From Cymodocea nodosa (lineage: Eukaryota; Streptophyta; Magnoliopsida; Alismatales; Cymodoceaceae): DNA of 64,000 nucleotides. The translations under genes and the position numbers were made by a program. Position 1 is the first letter of the stretch. Every line of letters starts with the position of its first letter. This document shows, in pieces, positions 46,245 to 57,215 of this stretch. The notes beneath the pieces are model-generated. The model did not search any database. It saw nothing but the letters and a program-made list of their open reading frames with translations, and was not told where the DNA came from. Location: contig CM072340.1 in the NCBI GenBank assembly GCA_036874045.1, positions 5,967,001 through 6,031,000 of the forward strand. The letters run 5' to 3'.

Positions 46245-47584
46245 ATGAGCACATGGACTCGTTCTCTAAGCACTAAACGATTAGTAAGAACACCTACCTA
46301 GGAATATTCAACACAGAGGAGTACTGAAACATTTTTTGAATTGGACTTTAACGAAATTCTTTGGGGTGTAGCTAACTTTTCTTTAAAAGAGAACGTAGAG
46401 ATGACTACTCCAGTAGAAAAACCATTAGGAGAAATTCTGTATCCTGAATTAGTTGATGGACCTTCATGTATTTGATTGCCAAACTTTGAGGGAGATAGGT
46501 TTGAACTGAAATCTAATTATATTAGTCAATTGCCACATTTCATGGATTAGAAAGGGAGGATGCCTATTATTTCCTTAGAGAATTTAACGAAGTTTGTCAA
46601 ATGATGAAAATGCCGAACATGAGTATAGATGCTATTAAACTTAGATATATCCCTTTTTCTTTAAAAGACATAGCTAAGAGATGATTATATACTCTATCGC
46701 CTGATTCAATTTCTACATGGACTGAATTTTGCTTTGTTTTTCTAGAAAAATATTATCCAACACATCAAACGATTAAAAAGAAAAAAGAAATATTAATGTG
46801 TAGCCAAAAACAGGGTGAATCATTCTGGAAATATTTTGAAAGATTTAAAGATTTACTGACTCAATGCATCATGCAATGAGTAAAGCACAATTAATAGGTA
46901 TAATTTATGAAGGCATAGATGTTTCAATGAAATCTTTATTAGAATCTACTTGTCAAAATGGATTTCTGAAACTTTGTAGTGAAGAAGCATGGGCATATTT
47001 AGAAAACTTTGCAAAAAGAACTGCACAATGGAAAAACTCGGTTGAAGCTATTTGTTGATAAAAAAATATTGCCAAGAGGAATGCATGAAATAGATTCAAG
47101 TACTATGCTTGAAGTGAAATTAACTGAATTAACAAAGAAAATAGAAGAGTTATTATTAAATAAAAAACTAGTAGAAAATAATGCAAACATTAATGATTTA
47201 GATATTATTTATGCTCGAAACTAAAAAGATAACTTTGGAAATTCTTATAATCCTAATTAGAGAAATCACTTGAATTTATCTTGGAGAAAAAACAATTTCC
47301 AGGGAGGAGAAAATGTAAATGAGAAGAATATAAGTTATGAAGCATTACTTGAATAAGGATCTAGAATAGAGAAATTAGAAAAGATAATCCAACAATTAAA
47401 CAATCGTCTAGATTTTGTATTTGGAAATGCTGCAATTCAAAATTAAAATAGAAATATACTACTTAGACAGAAGGAATCAATGGAAGTTAGACCTACTGGA
47501 GGATTGCTAATACAAGCAATACCTAACCCTGTCAATAGAACTATTAATGAAATTGATACCTCTACTAGGAGGGTAGCTGAATGA
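46245..47584 (+). pseudogene. Athila-type gag capsid protein of E2, located 3' of pol
   Basis: ATG at 46245 (MSTWTRSLSTKRLVRTPT, then a TAG), stop at 47582. Capsid motifs are EILYPELVD, LPNFEGDRFELKSNYISQLP, EDAYYFLREFNEVCQMMKMP, AIKLRYIPF, ESFWKYFERFKDLLTQC, AQLIGIIYEGIDVSMKSLLE and EAWAYLENFAKRTAQW. The later part has ELTKKIEELLLNKKL and IEKLEKIIQQLN, likely helical. There is no CCHC knuckle. Shifts occur near 46545, 46865 and 47055. The protein would form the particle shell. Placement after integrase and ORF3 is very unusual for a Ty3 element: it would need its own spliced or internally started RNA, or internal translation. Its length (about 446 codons) equals that of the copy in G. Confidence 0.9.
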
Positions 47585-47759
47585 AGCAGCGTATCTAAAA
47601 CAACTATCTGTATATATATGTTTTTAGTATCGTAGAGTTAGTCCTTAACTCAAGGAACTTAGTCCATTGAGTTATGCCTTAAACTCCACGAGGGTGTGCA
47701 GTAGTTATGTTAATTTTTGTTTCTGCTAAATTTTTGTTTGTGTTATACAGAATTGACAA
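47585..47759 (+). other. gag-F-box spacer of E2
   Basis: A 175-bp non-coding gap. Positions 47630-47695 hold cgtagagttagtccttaact, tccattgagttatgcct and ctccacgagg, the same word family as in the other spacers. Confidence 0.7.
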
Positions 47760-48758
47760 ATGGAATTGATGCAAGTATCGTTGGATGCACTAAGGGAAGT
47801 ACTGAGTAAATTGTTAGCTAAAGATCTATGCAGACTATGTTGTGTATCAAAGGAAATTAAAGACTGTATTGAAGAAAAATACTTTCAGAGACTAGAAGCT
47901 GCAAAAATGACTAAGATTAGAGATGGATTCAAATGAAGGTCATTTAATTGTAGTTCAATTAACCATGAATATCTGACTATGGAAGAAACTACTAGAATTC
48001 CACCTAATACATTAAAAGGAATATATCATATTATGGGGATAGATGAAGGATTAATCATATACAGGACGAAACCAAGGTATGCAAGTCTATTACTTGATAT
48101 TTTGATAAGAAATCCTATAACAAGAGAAGAATGGTATATAGGAAGACCTAATAGATATGAAGTACCAACTGTAAATTGTGGGTCGGCTTTAATATTTTCT
48201 GATAAAAATTCTACAATTCCTGAAAAATTATATTATTGGAGACCTACAGGAAATTGGGGTGAAGATTTACGCATAAGTGTGTATAATTTTCTGAATAGAT
48301 TTTAGACTGAAAATATTATGATATATCTAGGACAAAATCATTAATTAACAATATGCATGTCATACTTGATGGATATGTATATCTAGTCACAGATATATCA
48401 ATAGCATTTGGATTTGATTTATACATAGTGAGCATAGACTGTTATGATGAATATATAGAAATTTTACCTATACCGAGAGATAGCTAAACCACCATCTGTA
48501 GAATTTGATAAAATTCAAATAGGAATTTGGTATAATGAATATGATGATCCTACTTTATGTTTGATAAGATGGTGGGATGAACTAATGAAATTTTAAATAT
48601 GGATTATGAAAGACATAAATGAATGGAAGTGGGAAGAGGAGTATATTGAAATAGATGTAGAAATAGAAACTACTACATTACCTTGGAACTGAAAAGGATC
48701 CCTTTCTGCATTTCATATCATTAATGGTAATAAATACACTTGTATTTGGAATTTATAA
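47760..48758 (+). pseudogene. F-box / F-box-associated protein of E2
   Basis: ATG at 47760. The intact gene would be about 330 codons, ending TAA at 48756. F-box: SLDALREVLSKLLAKDL then CRLCCVSKEIKDCI. Next come IPPNTLKGIYHIMGIDEGL, IIYRTKPRYAS, NPITREEWYIGRPNRYEVP, KLYYWRP and EDLRISVYNFLNR. A frame shift follows near 48340. The end has YDDPTLCLIRWWDELMKF, then IMKDINEWKWEEEYIEI, which strongly recalls the 'W-V-M-K-E-Y ... W.K' core of plant F-box-associated domains. TGA/TAA stops replace Trp or Gln codons (for example 47935, 48303 and 48594). Known F-box proteins pick targets for ubiquitination via Skp1/Cullin. Whether this one binds Skp1 is inference. It lies 175 bp after gag and is last before the 3' UTR. 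Confidence 0.8.
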
Positions 48759-50647
48759 TATATTACATGTTTACAAATTAAGAAGGAACAAGAACTGCAT
48801 TAAAACAGAATTAATAGCAAGAAGAATTATGCCTAAAAAGTTTGTTTGGACTGACACGTTTATTCCATTTGTTTCTACTTTTCAATCATGTTCTTAAGTT
48901 GTGATTTTGTGTGTTTAATGTTGTGTGTAGTCTACATTAATTTTTTGAAAGAAAAAAGAAAAAATTTAGTTTTAGTTTATTTTATAAAAAAAAAAACAAA
49001 AACAAAATATCAATCCAGTTTGTTGGTATTTATTCTGAGAAACCAACTGGCTTGCTTGTGAGCCACTAAAGGCATAGGAGCTTGAGTTCCACACAAGACA
49101 ATGATTTATCAATATATGTTAAATGCTATTTTGTTATATATTTTGCTTTTATCTATGAATGAAAAGTTTTTCAGAATCAAAAATCAGAATATGCAAAAGG
49201 AGATACAAACGAAACAAGGTATGCAACTGATTACTTATCCTGAATTTAAATTTAAACTCATTTGTTGAGTTACGTGCTAAATTAACGAAACTGTATTCAT
49301 GCTTCCTACAATTATTGTATTTATTGTCAAATCTTTTACATTGAGGACAATGCAAAATGTAGGTATGGGGGGAGGTAATTAAAGTAACAGCCATGTAAGT
49401 TTGTTAATTAAAGGAATTAAAATGGTACTGCAAAGTTTGGTGGAAATTGAAAATTTTTATGAACTTGCTGTAGCTATCCGATAATTGAGACTGTAAAAAT
49501 TTTATAAACTGTAATTGCTTGAATGTTATATTTAGAAGACTATATAAGATGCTATAGAATTTACTATTTATGCAAATCTAGATATAGAATAAACTGTTTT
49601 TTCTGAATTTCATGATTTTAACAGTTTCACGATTTTAAAATGAAATCAGAATGCTTAATGAGAAAAATTATCTGAAGTCCTGAAGGAGTTGAAATATGAA
49701 TTCTAGATTAAATGAAGCACATATGATTAAAGATACATTTAATTTGACTATTAAACTTGTAGAATGATTTATGTGTAGATCTTATTAAACTACATAAAGA
49801 GTATGAGCTTATTGTTATGGATTCATATTTTCAATAAATGATATAAGTAGGACTATATGAGATTGGTGTTTTATTGCATATGTATTAATGAAATACGTAC
49901 ATATACAGTATGTGATTAATGTTTTTGTTGTGATTGAAAAAAAAAAAAATTTGAGAGTTTATTGACTTGTTTGATCACGAGCCTTTTGTACTTGAGTAGA
50001 TAGATATGTAAGGATTGTTGACCTCAAAAAGGACTCTTGAAATCTGGCAACCTAAGATCCTGATCAGATCTGGGATTGTTGACTGAAAGCTCGTTATATG
50101 GGTACATTAGGAAGCTCTTGTATGATTCAAGCTTGTCAAATTAACTTTTAAAGTACAAAAAAATACATATACTGTTCTGAAAAGATACAAGTATTTTGTG
50201 AAATACAGATATCTTATGAATCGAGTATATTTTCTGTTATCTAGAATTGCTGAAATATGAATCTAAGAATTGACTTTTGAAGTTGTTTTAATGGAGATAC
50301 AATTCTTTATTCTACTTGTCTTACTCATATTGAATTGGATTGTACTTTGATTCGTATGTTGTTGAAATTTCTTCTAAAAATCTTATTGGAAAATTCAAGA
50401 TGACAGATGATGAAAGGAAGAACAAATGATAATATAATTAATACCTATGTGATGATGATATACTTTGTATGTAATTTGCATATATTCTAAGTATATTTGC
50501 AGGTTGATTGCTGAAACATACAGAATATCTATATGATAATACTAGTTCTTATGCTGAACAGAAAAAAAAGGGGGGAAGAATTAATTCTAGCACTTTTAGA
50601 AAGACCAATTAATTAGATCTTAGTTTGCTAAGAGACTAGCAAAATTT
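48759..50647 (+). other. 3' UTR of E2
   Basis: About 1.9 kb, non-coding. It has a small TTGAGTTA word at 49262, T/A runs, and the conserved approach to the polypurine tract (tagaaagaccaattaatt). The equivalent in D received solo LTR E, and that in H received Harbinger M. Confidence 0.75.
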
Positions 50648-50661
50648 AGGTATAGGGGAAG
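50648..50661 (+). promoter_or_regulatory. Polypurine tract of E2
   Basis: aggtataggggaag directly before the 3' LTR. Confidence 0.9.
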
Positions 50662-52834
50662 TGTTTAGAATGAAAAAGTACATATTATTAACGGTTAAAT
50701 GATGATTAATTGCATAATATTTAGCTTATCATATGAGAATTAAGCCATTATGTTATAATTACACTGTTATAAGCTTTAATTAAAGAATCTACTTAATTTG
50801 TGGGAATTAATGTTAATTTAGTACATTTTTGAACTGTCGGTAAGTTGCAGGCTGTGAAATTCTTAAGTATCCAAATTTTCTGATATTTCAGACAGTTATG
50901 TTTAACATACCAAACATGTATCGGATAGTTATGTTTAAACTGCTGAACAGTTATGTTTTAAAAGAATAGTTTACTATTTCCTGAGGTACACGTGTCAAAA
51001 CCATAATGCATGTCTTAAGTGAACTTTTGGTGAGTTATCTATAACTATCCGAAATTGCAGCTAGGCATCGGATAGTTAGACCTGTAACTCTCCAAAATGT
51101 TTCTTTTATTATTAAACTGCTACTGACACGTGTCATAATCTGGTAGATTTACTTAAGTTATATATTGGTGAGTTAAGTTTGTAGGTATCCAAAATGCACC
51201 TGAGCATCGGATAGTTAAATTTATGCACGTGTTGAATTTAAATGCTTTAGTATATCATGTGAGATGCACATGTTTAACTCATTAAGTTAGCATAACTGTA
51301 CGCGTTGAGTTACATGAATATACACTAATGTAACGTGTTATGTTAGCGGCTTATTTCTTTATTCCAGGTGTTTTGTAGTTAAATCAACAAGGTAAGTCTG
51401 TTGAGTTATCTGTAACTCCATGGACTATTTATTTTCTAATATGCCACTGTAGCGGTTGCAGAAATAGGACAGTTGGAAGGAAAAACCACGATCGCACGTA
51501 TCGTGCAGGGAGAAGAAATCATCGTCGTTGATGTGAATGAAGGAAATCGAACTGACCATTCAAGCAGAAGCAGTTACCACTAAAGAAATATAAAAGAAAA
51601 AAAGAGAAAAAGAAGAGGGTGTGATCGATGGATATGGCTAGTGTGTACAGAGGAGGAGTACCAAGTTTTCTACAGACAGTGTCGGCAATTCTTTGAAGTA
51701 CTACACCAACCATTATCACCACCATATTATCACCACCTTATCACCAACCATCAGAGGTCTGTGAGGATACTTTCCTGATGTTGGGTCGATTCCGAGCCAA
51801 ACATAGTGTCTGACAACCATTGTGAAGAGTGATCGCGTCACGAGAAGGGAAGCCATTTTCACCAAGCGCCGACTCATATTTCAGGAGATCGTAAAGCTTC
51901 TAGCCTTGGTTTCGGGTTGATGCTTATATGTTGAAGAGGAGATCATCTTGCAATTCTGGACTTGCGATTCTATAAGGAGAGGAGACAAAATTGTAAGTGG
52001 TTTAATTTTCAATGGTGTAATCGTGTCGTATGTAGTGACAGAAGTATTTACTGTCAATTGAGATTACTTTACATTTCACCTTTCGCCCATTTCCATGTTT
52101 ATATTAAAACAAAAATACCAAAAATAATTTATTTGTGTTTGTATTTTGTATTTGAGTGTTGTATTGTTTGTGTTGTATCGTGATTAATGTTATCTTTGTC
52201 AGTGTTGTGATTGTTTTATGTTTGTTTTAGTTTAACAGTTTACTAAAATTAGTTCGTTCAAAGGACTTAAAGATTTTAATGGTTACTGTTTGAATTATTT
52301 GAATGTTAGTATTGCTTAACGATAAATTCAGTGTTTACTAACATTAAAGAGCTTAATTGATGTTATTTACAATCTGTGGAACCACCCAATGGTTGGCCAA
52401 ATTCCTCTGTAAATAGTAGTATTAAAAAGAAAAGGCAGGCTTGTGGAGTTAATATAAGTCCACGAGGTTAGTCCGTTGAGTTAACCATAACTCAAGGAAC
52501 TTTGTCCGTTAAGTTAACTGTAACTCAACAGAGGGTTTATTGAAGATATAAATTTGATTGTTAACAAATGGAATAGTTCTCAATTCTTAAGCAATTCCCT
52601 GTGGAATCGACTTATACTTGCACACTAATACAATAGACACTGTGCACTTACAGTTAAAATACAAATTGGAATTAATATCTAACTTGTATTAAAGGTTGTT
52701 TGTTTACTTCTATATAAAAAAAAGAATAGGCATAAATTAACTAAGTAAAAACAGAAGTTAACAAATCCAAGTTTTTCTGGTGCGTTGCTGGAGATCCAAA
52801 CAAGTTTTCTAGTGTCGTGCTATCCAAGCAAACA
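50662..52834 (+). repeat. 3' LTR of E2
   Basis: 2,173 bp, TGTTTAGAATG ... CAAGCAAACA, then target duplicate TATGC. It includes the first two units of the junction repeat (52769-52834), which shows that they belong to the LTR. Confidence 0.92.
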
Positions 52835-53591
52835 TATGCCCATGCTTCTTCATTACATAGTTTTAAAAGTCCATTCTGACAAGTAGATTCTAATAAAGAT
52901 TTAATTGAAACATCGATGCCTTCATAAATTATACCTATTAATTGTGCTTTATTCATTGCATGATATGGACATTGAGTCAGTAAATCTTTAAACTATTCAA
53001 AATATTTTTAGAATGATTCTCCCTGTTTTTGGCTACACATTAATATTTCCTTTTTCTTTTTAATCGTTTGATGTATTGGATAATATTTTTCCAGAAAAAC
53101 ATAGCAAAATTCAGTTCAAGCAAAAATTGAATTAAGTGATAAAGTATATAACCATCTCTTAGTTATGTATTTTAAAGCAAAAGGAATATATCTAAGCTTA
53201 ATAGCATCAATACACATGTTCGGCATTTTCATCATTTGACAAACTTCGTTAAATTCTCTAAGGAAATAATAGGCATCTTCTCTTTCTAATCCATGAAAGT
53301 GTGGCAATTGACTAATATAATTAAATTTTAGTTCAAACCTATCTCCCTCAAAGTTTGGTAATTGAATACATAAAGATTCATCAACTAGTTCAGGATACAA
53401 AATTTCCTCTAATGGTTTTTCTACTAGAGCAGTCATATCTTCGTTCTCTTTTAAAGAAATGTAGCTACACTCCTAAGGATTTCGTTAAAGTTCTCTTCAG
53501 AAAATTTTTTAGTATGCTTCTGTGTTAAATAATCCCATTTAGGTGTTCTTACTAATCATTTAGTGCTAGAAGAACGAGTCCATGTGCTCAT
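52835..53591 (-). pseudogene. gag of element D, N-terminal part
   Basis: Minus-strand ATG at 53591 (MSTWTRSSST...). Capsid motifs: EILYPELVDESLCIQLPNFE, GDRFELKFNYISQLPHFHG, EDAYYFLREFNEVCQMMKMP, AIKLRYIPFALK, and toward 52840 AQLIGIIYEGIDVSIKSLLE then KLCNEEAWAY. At 52835 it is interrupted by E2 and continues at 35699. The region between the two ORF pieces (about 52960-53115) is frame-shifted but aligned. Here too gag lies downstream of ORF3 (54078-56089). Confidence 0.85.
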
Positions 53592-54077
53592 AAACTCTTA
53601 ACATAAAGTAAAAATGCAGAAGATTAATTACATACTAGTCTGAAGCTTTGTTCTTAGTAAGTAGTTGTTGACGGATGAAGTTGAATCAGCTACCTCTTCT
53701 TCCAGTTCCCCAATGAATTTTCTTTTTTCTCCTCAAGTACTGGTAATTAGTAAATAACATTTTGTTCTATATTTATAATGCACGTCCATAAGGCAAATGA
53801 ATCTTGTTGTAAGAACGTGTCTTGTAACGTGCAGTATAGTTCCTATTTTTATGGACACTTGCTCTACTCATATTAACTTCTATATTTCATTTCCTACATG
53901 TCATCAACTCAAATAAAGTTAAATATAAAAGTTAGAATATGGAATTAGTGCTTTATATTTAACTTTCAGTTCAATACCAGCAATGTAGAAATTAAATTTT
54001 ACTTTTCAGTATATAGATATGTTCAGATATTATCCAATCATTGTGCATTTAACCATGTCATTCAATAAATTTTGAAA
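53592..54077 (-). other. ORF3-gag spacer of element D
   Basis: Non-coding and shorter than in E2 or G, because a deletion has removed the end of ORF3 and the inverted-repeat array. The conserved gtatgtaatt site before gag (minus strand, about 53635) remains. Confidence 0.65.
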
Positions 54078-56089
54078 TGGATGTCCATTTCGTGAAGTCA
54101 ATTCCTTCTTCCATTAATACTAGTATTAAATCTCCATAAAATAACTTTTTCTTTATTGATTTGAGCTTGGAGATGAATACTTTGAACCAATTTACTTGTA
54201 TTCTGTTAACAATTGCATATGTGGCTCACTTGACAAATTGACTTAGTTCAATGTCGTGGCATTGTCTTTGATAAATAGTCTTCACCAATATGGTTGCCAC
54301 CATGTGTGCCTTTCCATTTAATTACTTTATTCTATTAAGTACTGGCACACGAGAGTCACTAGCTAAACACTACTTAATTTCCTATTCAGTCCATTCCACT
54401 ACAGTTGTTTCTTCCAGGATTTCAATTCCTTCATTTTTCAATCCAAATATGTAGTAAAGAAGCTCAATTGTTATTTGAATATTAACTTCTTCCACATTAG
54501 AAATTAAATTTCCTTCTTCCTCTCTTAAATTTGCATAAAAGCAAGGCACTAAATTTTCATAAACAGCATGCCCTTTTTCTTTTGAAATAAAGTTTAGTAG
54601 GCCCTAGAATTTGAATAATTCTTTAATCTCCTCCATTCTAATCTAATCTACTGGCTTATTGTAAATAATATTATACCCCTTTATCTCTTGATATTTGTTG
54701 TATGCTTCCTGACTCCAAAAGTGAACTTCATTTAGAATAATCGCTTCAGATGGGTCATGAATTTGGATTTGTTGCTCTAGAGGGGTTTGTTCTTGAATTT
54801 CTTCAATTTGCTGAGCTTGTTGTATTTCTTGCTGAAAATAATCTGGAGATTCTTGCTCTTCTGCTCTAAATTGTTATGGAAAGGCTGTAGAACTTTCCAC
54901 ATTTTTATCTTGAATTTTCTCCATAAGTTGCTGAAGAGTTTCATTCTCTTCAGTGGAATCTATTGAATTCTTTTTTTCTTGTTCAACTTCCTGCTCAACT
55001 TCTTCTTGACTACTAATCTGCATTGTTACTATTCTTTTTGATTTTGTGGTAGATTGGGATAGAGTCACGAGCATAGTATATTTTGCCCTATCTTCAGTTT
55101 CTAATTCCTCAAGCTACAAACTAATTTCAACCTGTTTTTCTTCTTTTCTTTGCTCCTGCTCTTCCTCTTTAGATTTCGATAATAAATCCACAAAAATGGG
55201 CTCTTTATGCCCTACTGTAAACATTATAGGTTTAGGTTTAATTTCTACTTGAGCTTCAAGTACTATCTCTTTTCCTTTTCTTTTTCTTAATAGTTGTGCT
55301 TGATCTTCTTCTTCAGATAACAGGTCAACCAGAATGGGCTCTTTAGGCCCTCAAGCCATAGGTCTGGCTCTTCCTGTTTTATTATTTCTATAATTATTGG
55401 TCTCGAAGGACTAGCTTGTACTTCTTTTACAATTGTTGTTCTAACTGCTTCTTGGTGTTTTTCCACCTTAATTTTTTATTGGGCCCTCAACTTTTCTTCA
55501 GTTCGTTTTTTCTTAATGGCGTCATACAAAATATGTGCCTTGGCCAAAGCCATTTCCTCACTATCTCCTTGGTCTTTTGCTGTTTGACCAAGCTGGCAAA
55601 CTCCTTGTCTTCTTCTTTAGTTCTCAACCAAGCAAATGTAACATGTGGTAATGGTTCTGTTGGTAGAACTGAAGGTCCTACTTGTTGTGCTACTGTAGCT
55701 GGCATTTCTGCTTGCTCTCTTAACTGTTGCTACAAAGATTCAGGCCATTGCTCTTGTTTTTCTTACTCTCTTTGTTCTTTAAATTGTTGATAAGCTGCTT
55801 TTGCAGCTATCTTCTTTACAAACCACAATTGAGATTTCCTTCTTATGAGTTCTAGGGCAACTTCATTGTTTGGCTTGATTTTTCTTTTTCTACTTACAGC
55901 AATTTTAGTTGCTACTCATATTCTTGTTTCCATTAGTTAAGGTATTCTAACATTCAAATTTACTAGTTTTCTGATAAAGGAGAATAGATCATCATCTACC
56001 TTTTCTAGTTGCAGTTCTTTCGTGGTGTTTCTGATCTTTTACTTGGAATGTCATTCTTTTGACTGTCTAAGAAATTCGGTGGTGTCAAA
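54078..56089 (-). pseudogene. ORF3 of element D, main part
   Basis: Homologous to E2 ORF3 on the minus strand. N-terminal parts near 56000; PLPHVTFAWLRTKEEDKEFASLVK (55660-55590); the Glu/Gln-rich middle (55320-54780); the conserved domain with KELFKF, FYANLREEEGNLISN and LLYYIFGLKNEG (54650-54420); and LILVLMEEGIDFTKWTS near 54080. The C-terminal coiled coil is deleted. Stops and shifts are frequent. Copia P is inserted near its start, so the first codons lie at 62156-62184. Confidence 0.8.
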
Positions 56090-57098
56090 TGTTACTTTTG
56101 GAATGGATCGTTCAGTCAACTTTTTATGGCATGATTCAGAAACACTCACCTCTAAACTTACCGAAATTAGGAGTGAAGAGTAAAAGGAAGAAATAACACA
56201 AGGAAGACATAGGATTTACATGGTTTAGCAACAACCTACATCCACAGAGAGTTGAGGGTTCTTCTATGAGCTTCGATACAATCAACCACAATGTTTTACA
56301 ACATCATAAAGGTTTATATATTACCCAACTTAGGGTTTATAAACCTTTAATTACATACAAGCCATTATAGTAGAGAAATAATGTTTCGAAGAAGGGACTC
56401 TCAATTTTGGAGCCTTATCTTCTTATCTTTCTGAAATCTGCAACATTTTGGTTAGTTACAGACTTAACTATCTGAAGAAATTCTTCTTTCTAACGGGTAG
56501 TACTGTAGTAAGTTAACTGTCTGGAGAGATTTGGTATTTCAAATAGTTACAGACTTAACTATCCGAAAACCCACTTACTTCTCTCTTTGTCCGTTTAGAA
56601 GGTTCTACCGTTAACTCTCCAATAATTGCATGTCTTTCGGATAGTTACTGTCTTAACTATCCAAAAACTCACTTAAGTGTCTCTTCAGTCATTTTAGAAG
56701 GTTCTATCATTAACCTTCCGAAAACTTCTGATTTTCGGATAGTTACTACCTAACTATCCGAAGATCCACTTAAGTCTCTGCTTTTAGAATACTTGGCTTC
56801 TTAACTATCCAAAGATCCACTTAACTGTTTGACTTTCAGATACTTAGCTTCATAATTGTCCGAACGTCCACTTAAGTGTACTTTAAGTCATTCCAGATGG
56901 TTACAGCCAATAACCCTCCAAAATCTTCTAACTTTTGGATAGTTAGCTCAAAGCCTCCGACTAAAACTTTATTTTTGGATACTTAGGTCTGATAACCTAC
57001 GGAAAATATAAATTTGTCAGATACTTACTGTTAACAAGCTTTCAATTGAACCTGGACTACTTGTGGCATACTCCACACTTATACTACATGCCCTAACA
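56090..57098 (-). repeat. 3' LTR of copia P
   Basis: 1,009 bp, nearly the same as 61149-62155. Its middle (56440-57040) is an array of ggatagttac / taactatccgaa words alternating with atccacttaagt, many as inverted pairs. Confidence 0.92.
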
Positions 57099-57111
57099 AT
57101 CTCCCACACGG
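57099..57111 (-). promoter_or_regulatory. Polypurine tract of copia P
   Basis: The minus strand reads ccgtgtgggagat next to the 3' LTR, a short purine tract normal for copia elements. Confidence 0.7.
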
Positions 57112-57215
57112 AGTTTGACACAATGATTGAAAGAAAAATCAATCTCTACACTTAGCTTACAGATTATTACAACAGCTGCTCAAATAATCATCAACTCTTC
57201 ATCTCCTTCTTCTTT

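Larger units (their letters stand above)
35700..52834 (+). mobile_element. Complete Athila-like LTR retrotransposon E2 with permuted gene order
   Basis: 17,135 bp, flanked by the 5-bp duplication TATGC (35695-35699 and 52835-52839). It interrupts the gag gene of sister element D, which continues on both sides. It contains a 5' LTR, a tRNA-Asp-type primer site, zinc knuckle, protease, RT/RNase H, integrase, ORF3, gag capsid, F-box gene, polypurine tract and 3' LTR. Gag lies downstream of ORF3, unlike ordinary Ty3 elements. All genes have stops or shifts, so it is not autonomous now. No LTR lies between integrase and gag, which argues against an undetected nested insertion. Confidence 0.9.
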
